A stretch of 64,000 bases of DNA, from contig CAJNDS010002668.1 of NCBI GenBank assembly GCA_905221605.1, positions 467,501-531,500 of the forward strand, read 5' to 3'. The notes under the pieces were generated by a model. The model was not told the DNA's origin. It made no database searches and saw only the letters and a list, made by a program, of their open reading frames with translations. Below, one piece after another: positions 20,716 through 31,443 of the stretch (position 1 is the stretch's first letter; each line of letters starts with the position of its first letter). Position numbers and translations under genes: made by a program. The DNA comes from Symbiodinium natans. Taxonomy: Eukaryota > Sar > Dinophyceae > Suessiales > Symbiodiniaceae.

Positions 20716-22050
20716 TTGATGGAACAAACCCCTAACCTCTAAACCCTAAACCCCTCATTGAACCCTACGCCCTAAACCCAGACACTAAGTTTCAAAAACG
20801 ATATGGCTTTGTGGGGGATCTTGGTGCGAGAGCCCCGGCGGCGCAGCCCAGTGATCCCCAAACGAAGAGGCCATCTAGAATAGGGATGGTTGAGGGTTTG
20901 GGGTTTTAGGCTTTAGAGCCATCTAGAGTAGGGATTAGGCTCAAACAAACTTGGGATAGGTTAGTTTTTTCTTTAACCGTGTTTCGGGCTGATGTTGCGA
21001 GCATGAAGCAAACCCACAGCACACAGATTTATTTGCCGGCTTGATCAGACAGGGTGTGGGTTGGGTGTGGCTTAGGGTTTAGGGTTTGGGGTGTAGGGTT
21101 CAGGGTTCAGGGTTTCGGGATAGGGTTTATGTGTGAAGCTTCATGGCTAGTTAGAGGTACTCGCACTAGGGATTAAGTTGAGGCTTCGTGTGAACCCCTG
21201 CTTGTTTCTGCCCGTGAGCTTTCAAATAGGGGTCACGGTTTTGTTAGTTGTTGGGTCGGTCGTCTAGGGCTTGCCCTACACCCTAAACCCTAAACCCTAA
21301 ACCCTAAACCCTAAACCCTAAACGCACTTTTGGGCCGACCCTTCCCTTTGCGTGCCCCTTATGGCAGGTTGATGCCTTCGTGCGCGTCGCCCGCAGCTCG
21401 GCTGAGGGTCTTAGGGTTTAGGGTTGAGGGTTGAGGGTTTAGGGTTTAGGGTTTAGGCTTAGGTATCCGACAGTGTACCTTATCGGGTCCTGTCAGAAGG
21501 GACTGCTACCATTTGGGGGTTTGTACATTAGGGGTCCCTGATTTTCGTAAACCCCGGATGGCATAACAAAAGCCTGAATCGGAAAAAATACACAAATCAG
21601 ACAAATAGTAAGCATGAATAGGGTTGAGGGTTATAGAGTTTAAGGGTCAATGGCTCAAGGGAGGCAAGGAAATGCACAGTCTGACACCTCCCGCGGTGTC
21701 TTTAACGATCGATCTCGCTGCTTCTCTGTGAGCATATGAGGTTTGGTACAGGCTTCAATGCTCCTCCCTTTTGCTCCTCAAGGACATAAGTTTGGGCTTC
21801 ATTTTTCTCGTAAGGGTCTAGTAAAACAGCAGCGATAGCAATAAACAAAGTAATAGTTAATACTTGCACTAGTTGTGCTAATAGTAAAATTAGTAGCTAT
21901 AAATATCAAAATAGGAATAAAGAATACGGCCAACATTGCTCGTAATCAGTGTTAGTAAGATTAGAACTACTGGTATTCTTAGAAATAATAGAATTCACAT
22001 TGTACTTTGTACCCATATAGCCCTACTTATGATACCACCAGCATCAAACT
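20716..22050. other. no gene recognised
   Basis: Telomeric tracts at 21280-21324 and 21425-21455 and A+T-rich unique DNA at 21830-22050. A possible frame MALWGILVREPRRRSPVIP near 20802 has no splice support. Confidence 0.45.
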
Positions 22051-22189
22051 CTACTATTTGCTTCAGAACCCCCAAAAAACATAATAATAATCATAATAAT
22101 GACCCCTATATGGCCGTTATAAGGCAGAAGACATATATATATATATTAATTAGTATATTTTTTGTGTTGTTCTTAAGCAACCAGTAGAA
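22051..22189. mobile_element. family D palindromic element
   Basis: CTACTATTTGCTTCAGAACC to GTTCTTAAGCAACCAGTAG, with an expanded TA-rich middle. Confidence 0.72.
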
Positions 22190-22206
22190 CTTCCTCTGTC
22201 AGACAG

Positions 22207-22257
22207 GTGATGCGGCTCGCCTCCACGGCAGCCGCCGCATCGTTGACGTCGGTGCAG
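22207..22257 (+). CDS. exon: VMRLASTAAAASLTSVQ
   Basis: Exactly 17 codons between AGACAG and a GC donor (CAG|GCCTGG). It lies 18 bp after the end of a family D element. Function unknown. Confidence 0.45.
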
Positions 22258-22446
22258 GCCTGGGTGCTTTGCGCCTGGGTTGGATTCGAGGTTTAAGCTG
22301 TGCAAGCAGCTGCTTTTTTCTGGCATTCCCCACCCAGCCTAGATGAAAAAGGGTTTATGAGGTTTTGGGTTTTGGGTTTATAGGGTTCATCGTTGCGTAG
22401 CTGACGGGGCAGGATGGATTCGGAGATCATCTAGGATACCGTATAT

Positions 22447-22559
22447 ACAGTTTGCTTAAGAACTCCAAAAATGAAAATCCCTATATATATATATATATAT
22501 AATCCTTAATAAGGAAGGTATGTTTTTGATTTTTTCCGGGTTCTTAAGCAGCTAGTAGG
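22447..22559. mobile_element. family D palindromic element
   Basis: AGTTTGCTTAAGAACTCC to GGGTTCTTAAGCAGCTAGTAG, with TA repeats in the loop. Confidence 0.75.
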
Positions 22560-23310
22560 GATGTGCAGTGCCTACCCTGAACCCTCAACCTACTAGACCT
22601 AGTTGATTGTAGTTCCGTTGTGAGGGTAGCTTCTTTCCACATCACGTACTAGAAGCCACTATTACTTAGGTACTCCAAAAAGGATCTCTAATACACGGTC
22701 CAGGTGCATACATGGCAACGTAGAGATGTCGTCGGCTTTGCATCCATGACTGTACTCCGTGCAGCGTTTCGTTCTCATAGCCCCCCCCCCCCCCCCCCCA
22801 ACGCTCCCCCTCAATGAAGCGATGGTCTTAACTATCTCTAAGTAGGAGGGGTTTTTGTCGCTTCCTAAATTTCCTGCCCTAAGCCAATGGGCTAAGAAGC
22901 AGGTTTGTGGAGGTTGGGTGCTTGTGTAGCATTCTGCATTTGGGGCTGTGGACAGTTTTTAAGTAAGTAACTGTAGCTGATTTCCGTGGACGCGCGTGTT
23001 TGCCCTGAAGTGCGACCCAGTCAGCTAAGCAGGTGGCAGAAGACAGACATGACACCCTACACCCCAAACCCCAAACCCTAAACCCTAAACCCTATACCCT
23101 AAACCCGAAACCCGAAACCCTGAACCCTAAACCCTAAACCCTAAACCCTACCTACTTAGGACCCGGCAGCTGCATCAAAACTTGGGGCTGCCCTGCCTGG
23201 GCTCCTTGTGCGCATGGGCTTCCGGGGTTAAGGGAGGGTTTGAGTGGTGTTTATAGGCTCACAGAGTTTAGGGTTTGGGGTTTAGGGTTTAGGGTTTAGG
23301 GTTTTAGCAG

Positions 23311-24183
23311 AGTCGAGGCCTCGACCGCGACCCCGCGAAGGTTGAGGGGGCACGACGCCTTGCTCAAGCCGAGGGCCGCAATGACGAGGTGGGTTTTGGG
23401 CTCAGGGTGCTTGGGCTGTGTAGGGTTTAGGGTTTTGGGTTTAGGGTTTAGGGTTTAGGGTTTAGGGTTTAGGGTTTAGGGCGGTTTGGGTGTATGTCGA
23501 AGAGTTTGGGGATTAGCGGTTAGAGGGAGTTTACGCATTTTACTTGGTACCCTGAACAACAAGGGCCGCGTTATAATAACGAACCCTTAAAAGGACCACA
23601 ATTTAGGAAAATCGCCGCCTTTTCGTAAACCCCGACATACGTTGCTTTTGATGGAATTGCTCGCGTGCAGGTGTCCTTCTCGGTGTGCGACATTCAGGCC
23701 GCTGGCGGCCCGGCATTGGACTGGAGGAACCCTAAACCCGAAGCCCCAAACCCCAAACCCCAAACCCCAAACCCTAAACCCTAAACCCTAAACCCAAAGA
23801 TTAGGTTACAGGTAACTCTAAACCCTAAACCCTAAACCCTAAACCCTAAACCCTAAACCCTAAACCCTAAACCCAAAGATTAGGTTACAGGTATATGGGG
23901 CAGCCCGAACCTGTGAGGAGACAACTGCAAGTCCTGCCCCGTACCCGAGGTTTTCACCCCTACGCCCTTAAACCCCAAACCCGAACCCCTAACCCGAAAC
24001 CCGAAACCCTAAACCCCAAACCCTAAACCCTAGAGCCCGAACCCCTAACCCTAAACCTTAGCCCTGAACCCTAAACCCATCTACCCCCCCCAAGGTGCAC
24101 TGAAAGAACTGCTGCAGCCGGGGGATCTGGTGGTCGGACTGCATCCTTGCGGAAGCCTCGGGGAGGACCTGCAAGGGATCGGG
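23311..24183 (+). CDS. methyltransferase-like protein, three consecutive exons
   Basis: Exons 23311-23388, 23671-23704 and 24095-24183 join in frame. The first ends GRNDE before a GTGGGT donor. The second reads VSFSVCDIQAAG and ends at a GC donor. The third reads ALKELLQPGDLVVGLHPCGS then LGEDLQGIG before GTTTGT. A hydrophobic strand ending in an acidic residue (VCDI), followed by PGDLVVGLHPCG, resembles the SAM-binding core of class I methyltransferases of the type with an HxCG motif. The substrate cannot be named. Upstream and downstream exons were not found with confidence, so the gene is partial here. Confidence 0.45.
23731..23895. repeat. CCCTAAA array containing a 24-bp duplicated non-telomeric segment
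   Basis: AACCCAAAGATTAGGTTACA plus GGTA occurs at 23791 and again at 23870, each after heptamers. The repeat unit is therefore telomeric plus unique DNA. Confidence 0.9.
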
Positions 24184-24372
24184 GTTTGTTTTTGGGCTTC
24201 TTCTGTATTTCTGCACCTCGAAACCACTGCAACCGCCTCCTAGCAGCGAAAGAACGAACTGCCCGCGAAAAGCCTAGCTAGTCAAGAAATCCATGGGGTC
24301 GAGCCCCAAGCCCTAAACCCTACAGGCCCTATAGACTCCTCAACCGATCCAGCCAGCGCTGCTCGAGAATCC

Positions 24373-24430
24373 CGCCCACCCGCGCTGGCCCAGCGCTGGC
24401 GGTCGGGCCAGTGCTGGGCCATCGCTGGCT
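24373..24430 (+). repeat. GCTGGCCCAGCGCTGG palindrome cluster, copy 1
   Basis: Short self-complementary units GCGCTGGCCCAGCGCTGGC and GGTCGGGCCAGTGCTGGGCC. An inverted copy lies at 29133-29208. Confidence 0.7.
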
Positions 24431-24830
24431 TCGTGGCCCTCGAGACAGTGCCGGCCCATGCGAAAGAGTTTCCGATATACCAGTCCAGGGTGTTCTCCAA
24501 CCTCACGAGAGATGCGTGGCTTTAGCTTGCAAAACTGTCGGCTTTTTCGGGATAAGAAAAATGAGTTTTGTAAATCCATGATTGCATGGCTTTGTGGAGG
24601 TGCGGTGGTTGGCGGCGCGCTCACTTAATTTGACTCGAGGCCTGAGGAGGGCCATTGCCCCATCAGACCCTCTCCAACCAAGGGGGCAAGCGCATGGTGC
24701 GTTCCAGGCGCTGCTATAGTAACGACACAGAGGAGAATTGAGCCTGTCGACATACTGTACAGGTGAGTACTGGTTTCCGGCTCAACTAGAATGTTCCTGT
24801 TGTTCAGCCAAGGTGCGCTGAGCTGACGGT

Positions 24831-24895
24831 CTACAAGGAGGCGCCCCCTAGTTATAAGAAGTAGGGTTATAAGGACCTTAAATACCCTTAACTAT
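24831..24895. mobile_element. family B element, truncated
   Basis: Left arm CTACAAGGAGGCGCCCCC followed by TTATAAG blocks. The right arm is missing. Confidence 0.6.
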
Positions 24896-25159
24896 ATGGC
24901 TTGTGCTTCCCTCAGAGGCATCGCGAGGCTGGCTTCGCAAGTAGCAGACGCGAAACAGCTGCTGCAGTACTTTAGTGCAGGAATGTTTTGGGTTTAGGGT
25001 TAAGGGCCTAGAGCAACTTTTGCTAAGCAAAGCTGCATGCCTTCCGATCGCATCACCACAGATTGTGTTTTTGGATACTTACTGCACAAGCCCTTGCGCC
25101 AGCTGACTCAAATTCACATCTTTATCATGTGAGCATTGTCGGTCCTTGCCCAGACCATA

Positions 25160-25320
25160 TACAAGGAGGGGCCCCCCCCTACTTAAGTGTTATAAGGACC
25201 CTAAATCTGGTTATAAGGATCCTAACTTAGCTGGTAAGTCCCTTATAACTATAGTTTGTTTAGTAAGGGGCCCTAAACCCTAGGCCCTAAACCCTATAAA
25301 AAGGGGGGCCCCTCCTTAAA
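25160..25320. mobile_element. family B element with telomeric insert
   Basis: ACAAGGAGGGGCCCCCCCCT to GGGGGGCCCCTCCTT. The right arm is split by CCCTAAACCC repeats at 25271-25297. Confidence 0.75.
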
Positions 25321-25474
25321 AGGTACTTCTGAAGCAACCGCAGGCCTTGCTAACACATCAAGTCTTCTTGACCGTGGGAGAGATGTAGAAGTTGCCGACG
25401 GTCTGGAGCTCACGTTCAAACCCTAAACCCTAAACCCTAAACCCCAAACCCTAAACCCTAAACCCTAAACCCAG

Positions 25475-25526
25475 GATGCCCTCCATCGGTGTCACGCTCG
25501 ACTTGGATGGCCAGCCCACAAGGCAG
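25475..25526 (+). CDS. exon: MPSIGVTLDLDGQPTRQ
   Basis: Acceptor CCCAG after a CCCTAAA tract, donor GTGTTG. It could belong to the methyltransferase-like gene. No family recognised. Confidence 0.4.
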
Positions 25527-25553
25527 GTGTTGGATAAGTTGCAGAGAACCAGA

Positions 25554-25704
25554 ACTCGGCTTTCTTCTGGCTGGGCCTTAGGGCTTTAACCTTTTGGGTG
25601 GTTGAAGAAACCCCTGAACCCTAAACCCTAAACCCTAAGCCTAAACCCTAAGCTACAATAAGGAGCTAAAAGTTAAACTGTTAGGAGGGATTCAGGAGTC
25701 AGCC
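25554..25704. mobile_element. family E element with telomeric insert
   Basis: Same blocks as the copy at 1163. CCCTAAACCC repeats at 25614-25652 split the element after GTTGAAGAAA. Confidence 0.72.
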
Positions 25705-25708
25705 AAGA

Positions 25709-25831
25709 GAAGGAGGGCCCCCCGCAGTTATAAGTAGACCTGTACGGACCCAAAATTGTCTTAAAAGGATCCTAACTTAGGTGAGAAGTCCCTTAACTAT
25801 AGTCAGTATAGCAAGGGGGCCTGTCCTTATA
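25709..25831. mobile_element. family B palindromic element
   Basis: AGAAGGAGGGCCCCCC to GCAAGGGGGCCTGTCCTTAT. It directly follows a family E copy. Confidence 0.72.
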
Positions 25832-26140
25832 CTGATCGTACTGAGCAGCTTGTTTTCCGTGCTATCAGATCAAGGTGCCAATAACTCCTGCAGTATGCAC
25901 AGCGATTGATCCTCGCATGCACGTCAATCCATAGGGGCAGACAGGATGAGTTTGACTTTTAGGGTTCGGTTTTCAGGGTTTATGCATTCCTACGGAACAA
26001 TTATCTGGTCCATTCCCAGATGCCAAAATGATTCACTGCCATCCATCAATATTCGCTTCTTGAAGAAGCACAGGCTCAAACTCATTTTTGTCCGACAGGT
26101 TCCACGAATTGCTGCCGCCGCTTCCGTGCCAGTGCGCCCG

Positions 26141-28083
26141 ATGCCTGCCACCAGTCCAGAGCAGAAGGCTGCCGAGGATGAGCGCATGGTCAAGTTGATT
26201 GAAGACCTGGCGATTGAGAAAGGGCACTACAAGAACTTCGAGGCTTTGCAGCGTGAAGTAGTGCATCGGGTGCAATGCGATCAGGTCTTCAAGGAAGAGT
26301 CTGCCAAAGTGCAGTACCACGATCGTGAGGACTCAGTCTTTGACTTCGTGGAGCAGCACAAGCTCAGTGAAGAGAACGGGCTCAACCTGTATGCTGAGCA
26401 GTTCCAGAAAGTGCACGGCCAGGATCACAAAAGTTTCACGGAAAAATGGTTTCTGGAGGAAGCCGGTTGGGAGATTCAGTTGGCCGGGGTCCTTGAGCAT
26501 CCGACCTACGCAGACTTTGAGGGTGTGAGCGACGTCGTTCCGATGGAAAACTACGCGGTTTCCAAGTTGATTTTCGACGAGCATGACTTCATGGGCACGT
26601 TTAATCTTGGCTGCGAGCCAAGTCAGCTGAAGATGAAGAACACCTATGCTGGGGTCGACGATGGAAGCCAGCAATTCACGGAGGCAGAAGTTCAGGAACT
26701 GAAAGCGTTCGAGGCAACAAAGAGCGCGAAAGGGAAGCAGCTTCGTGAAGACAAGGATGAATGCTGCTGCGGCTCTACCAAAATCCTACCCCACAAGTTG
26801 GGTCAGGGTGAATATCTCCAGTTCAAGGCCCGCAGGGCGGAAGCCCTAAACCCTAAACCCTAAACCCTAAACCCTAAACCCTAAACCCTCAGCCCTCAAC
26901 CCTAAACCCTAAACCCTAAACCCTAAACCCTAAACCCTAAACCCTAAACCCTAAACCCTAAACCCTAAACCCTAAACCCTAAACCCTAAACCCTAAACCC
27001 TAAACCCCAACCCCTAGGGTGAGTATCTGCAGTGCAAGGCCCGCAGGGAGAACGTAGAGCCCTACGCCAATGACTGGATCACCACGAAGAGGTTGATGAG
27101 CTCCTTGGGAGCCACTTATGACCTCTGAAAGGGTTTAGGGTTTAGGGTTTAGGGTTTAGGGTTTAGGGTTTATCAGGGTCATTTATATTTGTAAAGGGTA
27201 TTTGCTCCCAATGTTGGGCTTCATTTTGGGCCCCCAAGGTTTGGCCGAGGACGATCCAAAAGTGCCTGTGTACATCTTCACAGCTTCGTCGAACGGCGTG
27301 TCTTGGGGGCCCAGTGCTGCTGTTTGCCTTTTTGCAGGTTGGTCCATTTTTTGTTTCTCGTATAAAGTAACCAGCCCATCACATTCATATAAGAGTGGTA
27401 CCCTTTTTGGGGTTGGCTTCTTTATATATGAACATATGGCTACTATCTAAACCCTAAATCCTAAACCCTAAACCCTAAACCCTAAACCCTTTCATCCTGG
27501 GCTCGCAAGGTTATGCGCTTTCATCCTTGGGTGACGGACTGGCGCATGAAGCTGTGGTTTGCGTACATGGACAGTGCAGACATGGCGGACTTGGCGCAGA
27601 ACATGGTTCACGGACTGAGACTTGGGTTTAGGGTTTAGAGTTTAGGGTTTAGGGTTTAGGGTTTCGAGGTGCCGTAATAATTAGGGACCTCAAGGGCATG
27701 CTATTACAGGAAAATTCCGACCCATTCCGACCTCTAAATTAGGGGTAGCCTTCAAGTAAGGAACATGCCTTTGTTGGTAGCCCAGTGGTGCCCGTTTGCC
27801 CGCTTTGTTGCTTCGAGGTTCCCTTATGTACACCCTTATTGAAAACATGGCTACTGGGCTGCCAAGGAGATATGGGTGCTTTTGTTTTGGTGTCATCTAC
27901 AAAGAGAAGGAGAACTACGTCACTAGCAGCGGGAAGCACAAGAAAGGTGGCCGCACGGTCATCATGCGATACAACCGCTGGGCCACGGACAATGTGCCCA
28001 TGTACGCCATCGTGGTCCAGCGCCATGACAAGCAGGACCCTTCTGTGCCCAAGCAACCATCGAGTTGCTGCACCATGCTGTGA
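26141..28083 (+). CDS. unknown 385-residue protein, five exons
   Basis: Exons 26141-26806, 27018-27126, 27239-27297, 27510-27616 and 27867-28083 sum to 1158 bp and read in frame to TGA. An acceptor TCCGACAG at 26097 precedes the chosen ATG and may be the 5' trans-splice site. The long first exon is a hydrophilic, helix-rich sequence (for example DEHDFMGTFNLGCEPS) with a Cys cluster DECCCGSTK. Later exons read KVPVYIFTASSNG, MRFHPWVTDWRMKLWFAYMD and YGCFCFGVIYKEKENY. The protein ends SSCCTML, where CTML could be a prenylation-type C-terminus, though this is weak. Donors are ambiguous GGT/GT, GA, GT and GA. No domain was recognised. The exon 1/2 and 4/5 borders carry duplicated exon sequence (33 bp and 4 bp). 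Confidence 0.6.
26842..27006. repeat. CCCTAAA array, about 23 units
   Basis: Longest pure tract of the window. It fills intron 1 of the 385-aa gene and is flanked by a 33-bp direct repeat of exon sequence. Confidence 0.95.
27776..27866. mobile_element. family C element forming the 3' end of an intron
   Basis: It ends CTACTGGGCTGCCAAG, whose AG is the acceptor for exon 5 of the 385-aa gene. GAGA is duplicated at the donor and acceptor sides. Confidence 0.7.
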
Positions 28084-28474
28084 TAGCTGCTCACTTTGAG
28101 CCGTTTTAAAGAAGGAGTGGGCTCATAAGAGGCCCAACAGCCTTCATCATCCCTAAACCCTACAGTCACACCGGCATCCGGTCCATGAGCTCTCTTGCGA
28201 AGGCAAGTTTTTTTTGGCACGCAGAAGGCGGAGACGAGAAAAGACTTGGCAACCGGCGTGCGCTGTGTGCTCATCATCGTGCTTGGGATACGCACTGTTG
28301 TGTGCCCTCAGAAAGCTGACCTCAAACATTTGATATGCATGCATGCATGTGTTCTTTTGCTATGTATTTATATAGGGTTTAGGGTTCAGGGTTTAGGGCC
28401 CTAATAAACCCTGAACCCTAAACCCGTCTGTCAAACATGTTCTGAGCTGTCAACTCGTTGGTGAGGCCCTTGAG

Positions 28475-28548
28475 TCTTCTCCAATCACGTCCTTCCACTC
28501 GCGGAAATCCAGTACCGCGGCCACTGGGACAGCATGCTGAAGGATGAA
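28475..28548 (+). CDS. exon: FSNHVLPLAEIQYRGHWDSM
   Basis: It continues LKDE and ends exactly where a TTTAGGG tract supplies the donor (GAA|GTTTAGGG). Strong protein-like composition; family unknown. Confidence 0.5.
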
Positions 28549-29132
28549 GTTTAGGGTTTAGGGTTTAGGGTTTAGGGTTTAGGGTTTAGGGTTTAGGGTT
28601 AGGGTTTAGGCGGCTTAGGGTTCGGGTTCAGATTCTTTCACATGTAGGCATGCGAAGCCTGGGTTCAGCTGCACACCTTTAAGCCCCTAAACCCTGAACC
28701 CTAAATCGAGTCTAGATGTGCACTGTGGCAGACACCCGGGCTGGCCTTTTTTGGGATATTTGATATGTTCCTCATTTTGGTTTATAAGCGACCCTTTGTA
28801 CAAATGTTGTTCAAAGGGTTTAAGTGGCCAACCCAGAAAGTCAAATCTAGGGCTTCAAGCCCCGGCAGGAACGGCCCGCCACCTTTGACTTTAGGACATT
28901 TCTCTCCCGGCAATGGTCCATGGCGTTCAACGCACCGTTTTTTTGCGTTGTGTCATCGGTTCCCAGTAGCTCCAAGGTGTTGAAGCAACCCAGGGTTTAG
29001 GGTTTCGGATTTGGGGTTTAGGGTTTAAAGTTTAGGGTTTAGGGTAGGGGCGTTAGGGTTGAAGCAACCCAGGTGGAACCGCATCGCGTTGCCAAATTGC
29101 TGGAGAACGTGACGGCGTCCACGATTCCGACC

Positions 29133-29208
29133 TGGGGCCAGCACTGGCCCAGCGCTGGCCCGACCGCTCGCGCTGGACCAGTGCTGGCGCCAGCGATCGA
29201 CTGGCGCC
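29133..29208 (-). repeat. GCTGGCCCAGCGCTGG palindrome cluster, copy 2
   Basis: GGCCAGCACTGGCCCAGCGC then TGGCCCGACCGC is the reverse complement of the 24373 cluster. Confidence 0.7.
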
Positions 29209-29364
29209 TGAATGCAGTACAACTTAAATGTGTGTACACATGTAGAGTGTTGTTCTGTTTGCATTTGATGTTATTCGTGTGAATAATCTTCGTATACGTT
29301 CTTCTTATATATTCATACATATCATATAGGGGATATTTCTCACTTAGCCGCAGTTTGAAAGTTC

Positions 29365-29490
29365 CACAAGGAGGCCCCCCCCAAGATATAAGTAGAGTTA
29401 TACGGACCCTATCCTTGGGTTATAAGGATCCGAACTTTGGTTGTAAGTCCCTGAACTTTGGTTAGTACAGTAAGGGGGTCCCTCCTTGTA
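29365..29490. mobile_element. family B palindromic element
   Basis: CACAAGGAGGCCCCCCCC to AGGGGGTCCCTCCTTGTA. It ends 20 bp before the exon at 29510. Confidence 0.78.
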
Positions 29491-29509
29491 AACCCTAAAC
29501 CCTAAACAG

Positions 29510-29607
29510 TGGAGGACCTTATTGCGGCTGTGTGCGCATGCTGCGGCGACCAGCACGTGACGCCCTCCCTGCTGATGGTCTCCTGCTGTTCCGGGGCCTT
29601 GATTGCG
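29510..29607 (+). CDS. exon: EDLIAAVCACCGDQHVTPSL
   Basis: It starts after AAACAG, 20 bp after a family B element, and continues LMVSCCSGALIA to a GTTTGA donor. Cys-rich and partly hydrophobic. Function unknown. Confidence 0.5.
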
Positions 29608-30018
29608 GTTTGAGGTTTAGGGCTTATAGGGCTTATAGGGTTTAGGGCTTATAGGGCTTATAGGGTTTAGGGTTAGGTTTAGGGCGTAGGGCTTAGGGTT
29701 TAGGGTTGAGAGTTTAGGGGGGCCTTGGCCTTAAAACGGGTGCAAGAAAGGGGTTTGGGGGTTGAGGGTTGACGGGGGTTTGGGGTTTTGGGTTTAGGGT
29801 CTAGGGTGTCGGGCTTAGGGTTTGGGGCCTTGCATTCTCTGGTCCTTGCTTGATGCCTCTCAGCAGCTCCCAGTCTTTCATCTCCCTCTAATATGCGAAG
29901 TCCCCTTTGTGACAGCCACAACCATAATCCCTAAAAAACCTGAACCTTCAAAACCCTAAAAGCCCTAGCAGCTCGAGACCCTAAACCCTAAACCCTAAGC
30001 CCTAAAACCCTAAACCAG

Positions 30019-30120
30019 GCATCATGGGACGCCCCTGGGCGCCGATGCCTTTCCCGCGCCCGCCAAGTTCAACCTTGGGTTCCGCACTCAGGGGCCACTT
30101 AAGGTCTACGGACAGTCCCT
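30019..30120 (+). CDS. candidate exon, two open frames
   Basis: After ACCAG one frame reads GADAFPAPAKFNLGFRTQGP and a second reads ASWDAPGRRCLSRARQ up to a GTTCAA donor. The second is in phase with the exon at 29510. Confidence 0.4.
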
Positions 30121-30165
30121 AAACCCGAAACCCTAAACCCTAAACCCTATAAACCCTAAACCCAG

Positions 30166-30250
30166 CATCGCTGAGCCTCCGCCGTCCTGCCATGACACCG
30201 TTTTCCAGCACTTCCCGTCCCTTTCCCTTCGGCTCAAAATAGCCCACAAA
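30166..30250 (+). CDS. exon: IAEPPPSCHDTVFQHFPSLS
   Basis: Acceptor CCCAG, consensus donor GTAAGG at 30251. The peptide continues LRLKIAHK. Family unknown. Confidence 0.5.
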
Positions 30251-30383
30251 GTAAGGCCTTTGGGCCCAACAACCCTTAAATACGAGTCCTTGGAGCCTTG
30301 CCTTTTTAGACCAGGCCGGCAGCTGAATCTTTCACTCCCGCGCGCAGTGCTTAAGCGACGTGGCTTCGGATTGATCGGCTCAG

Positions 30384-30476
30384 CTTGGGATGTTCTCCCT
30401 TATACTAAAACAGTCCTCAATAGGGATTGTAGTAGCCCCGATTCAGGACTGTTCGTATAAGGGGTAACATCCCAAG
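30384..30476. mobile_element. family A element, best-preserved termini
   Basis: Starts CTTGGGATGTTCTCCCTTAT and ends ATAAGGGGTAACATCCCAAG. Compact copy of 93 bp. Confidence 0.8.
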
Positions 30477-31211
30477 GCGTAACCACTTTTCCAGCCTGAC
30501 CTACTGCCCCCAGAACTGTTACATAACACTAGGCTACAGCCTCCCTATTTGCAGGCTACAATATAGCAATGCCCCTAAACCCTAAACCCTAAACCCTAAA
30601 CCCTAAACCCTGCTGCTTATTCAAGGTATGCTGCGGTTTAGGGCTGATGTCTCAGGGGATTTACTTCAGGGGGCTTCATGCTTCTTAGCTGGCGTAGATG
30701 CTTCGCGAATCTTGCGGGCATTTGGGACTTGTAGATGTTTAGGGTTTAGGGTTTAGGGTTTAGGGTTTAGGGTTTAGGGTTTAGGGTTTAGGGTTTAGGG
30801 CTAGAGTCTAGAGGTGTTGAGAAGGATTTTCGGCGGCGGGGGGCTGGTGGAGGGCTTCCGCGCTCGGTTCCAACCCTCCGGCACCCGAGACTCGAGAGTT
30901 TGTTAGGGCCTCTTGAGTGTGTGTGCAAGGCTTTTCAGGGTTCTTGCGAAACCCTGCACTCCAAACTCTAAACCCTATAACACCCTATAGAACCCTTAAC
31001 CCCTCAACCCGAAAACCCTAAAGCCCTAGAACCCCCAAGCCCTAAAGCCTAAAACCCTAAATCCTGAACTTTTATAAACCCCAAACGAACCCCAAACCCG
31101 GAACCCTAAGGCCCTAAAAAAAGAACCCTCAAACCCTCAAACCCTCAATCCCTCAATCCCTCAAGCCCTAAACCCTAAACCTTGAACCCCTTTTTTAAAC
31201 CTCAAAACCAG

Positions 31212-31291
31212 GATGTCGAATCTGTGGTCTCCTGGACGCGTGCCCGTGGAGGCGATCTCCACGCGCATGGCGCTGCGGGTGCTCCTGGCAG
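31212..31291 (+). CDS. exon: MSNLWSPGRVPVEAISTRMA
   Basis: Acceptor ACCAG, GC donor (CAG|GCTTCG). It continues LRVLLA. Confidence 0.4.
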
Positions 31292-31404
31292 GCTTCGGGG
31301 GTGTAGGGTTTAGGGTTTAGGGTTCAGGGTTGAGGTTTTATGGTTTAGGGCTTCAGGGCTTCAGGGTTTGGAGGGTTTTAGGGCTTGTTTTCTTTTATTG
31401 TCTT

Positions 31405-31443
31405 TTTTTTTTTATTGGGGGGGGGGGGGGGGGGGGGGGGGGG
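31405..31443. repeat. poly(T)/poly(G) tract
   Basis: T-rich run then about 26 G. Confidence 0.95.

Noticed and set aside
26807-27017. Frame continuing into the CCCTAAA tract (ending ALNPKP) as the true C-terminus of the first exon
   Set aside because: The duplicated sequence at 27016 continues the protein sensibly (GEYLQCKARRENVEPYANDW), and the remaining exons join in frame.
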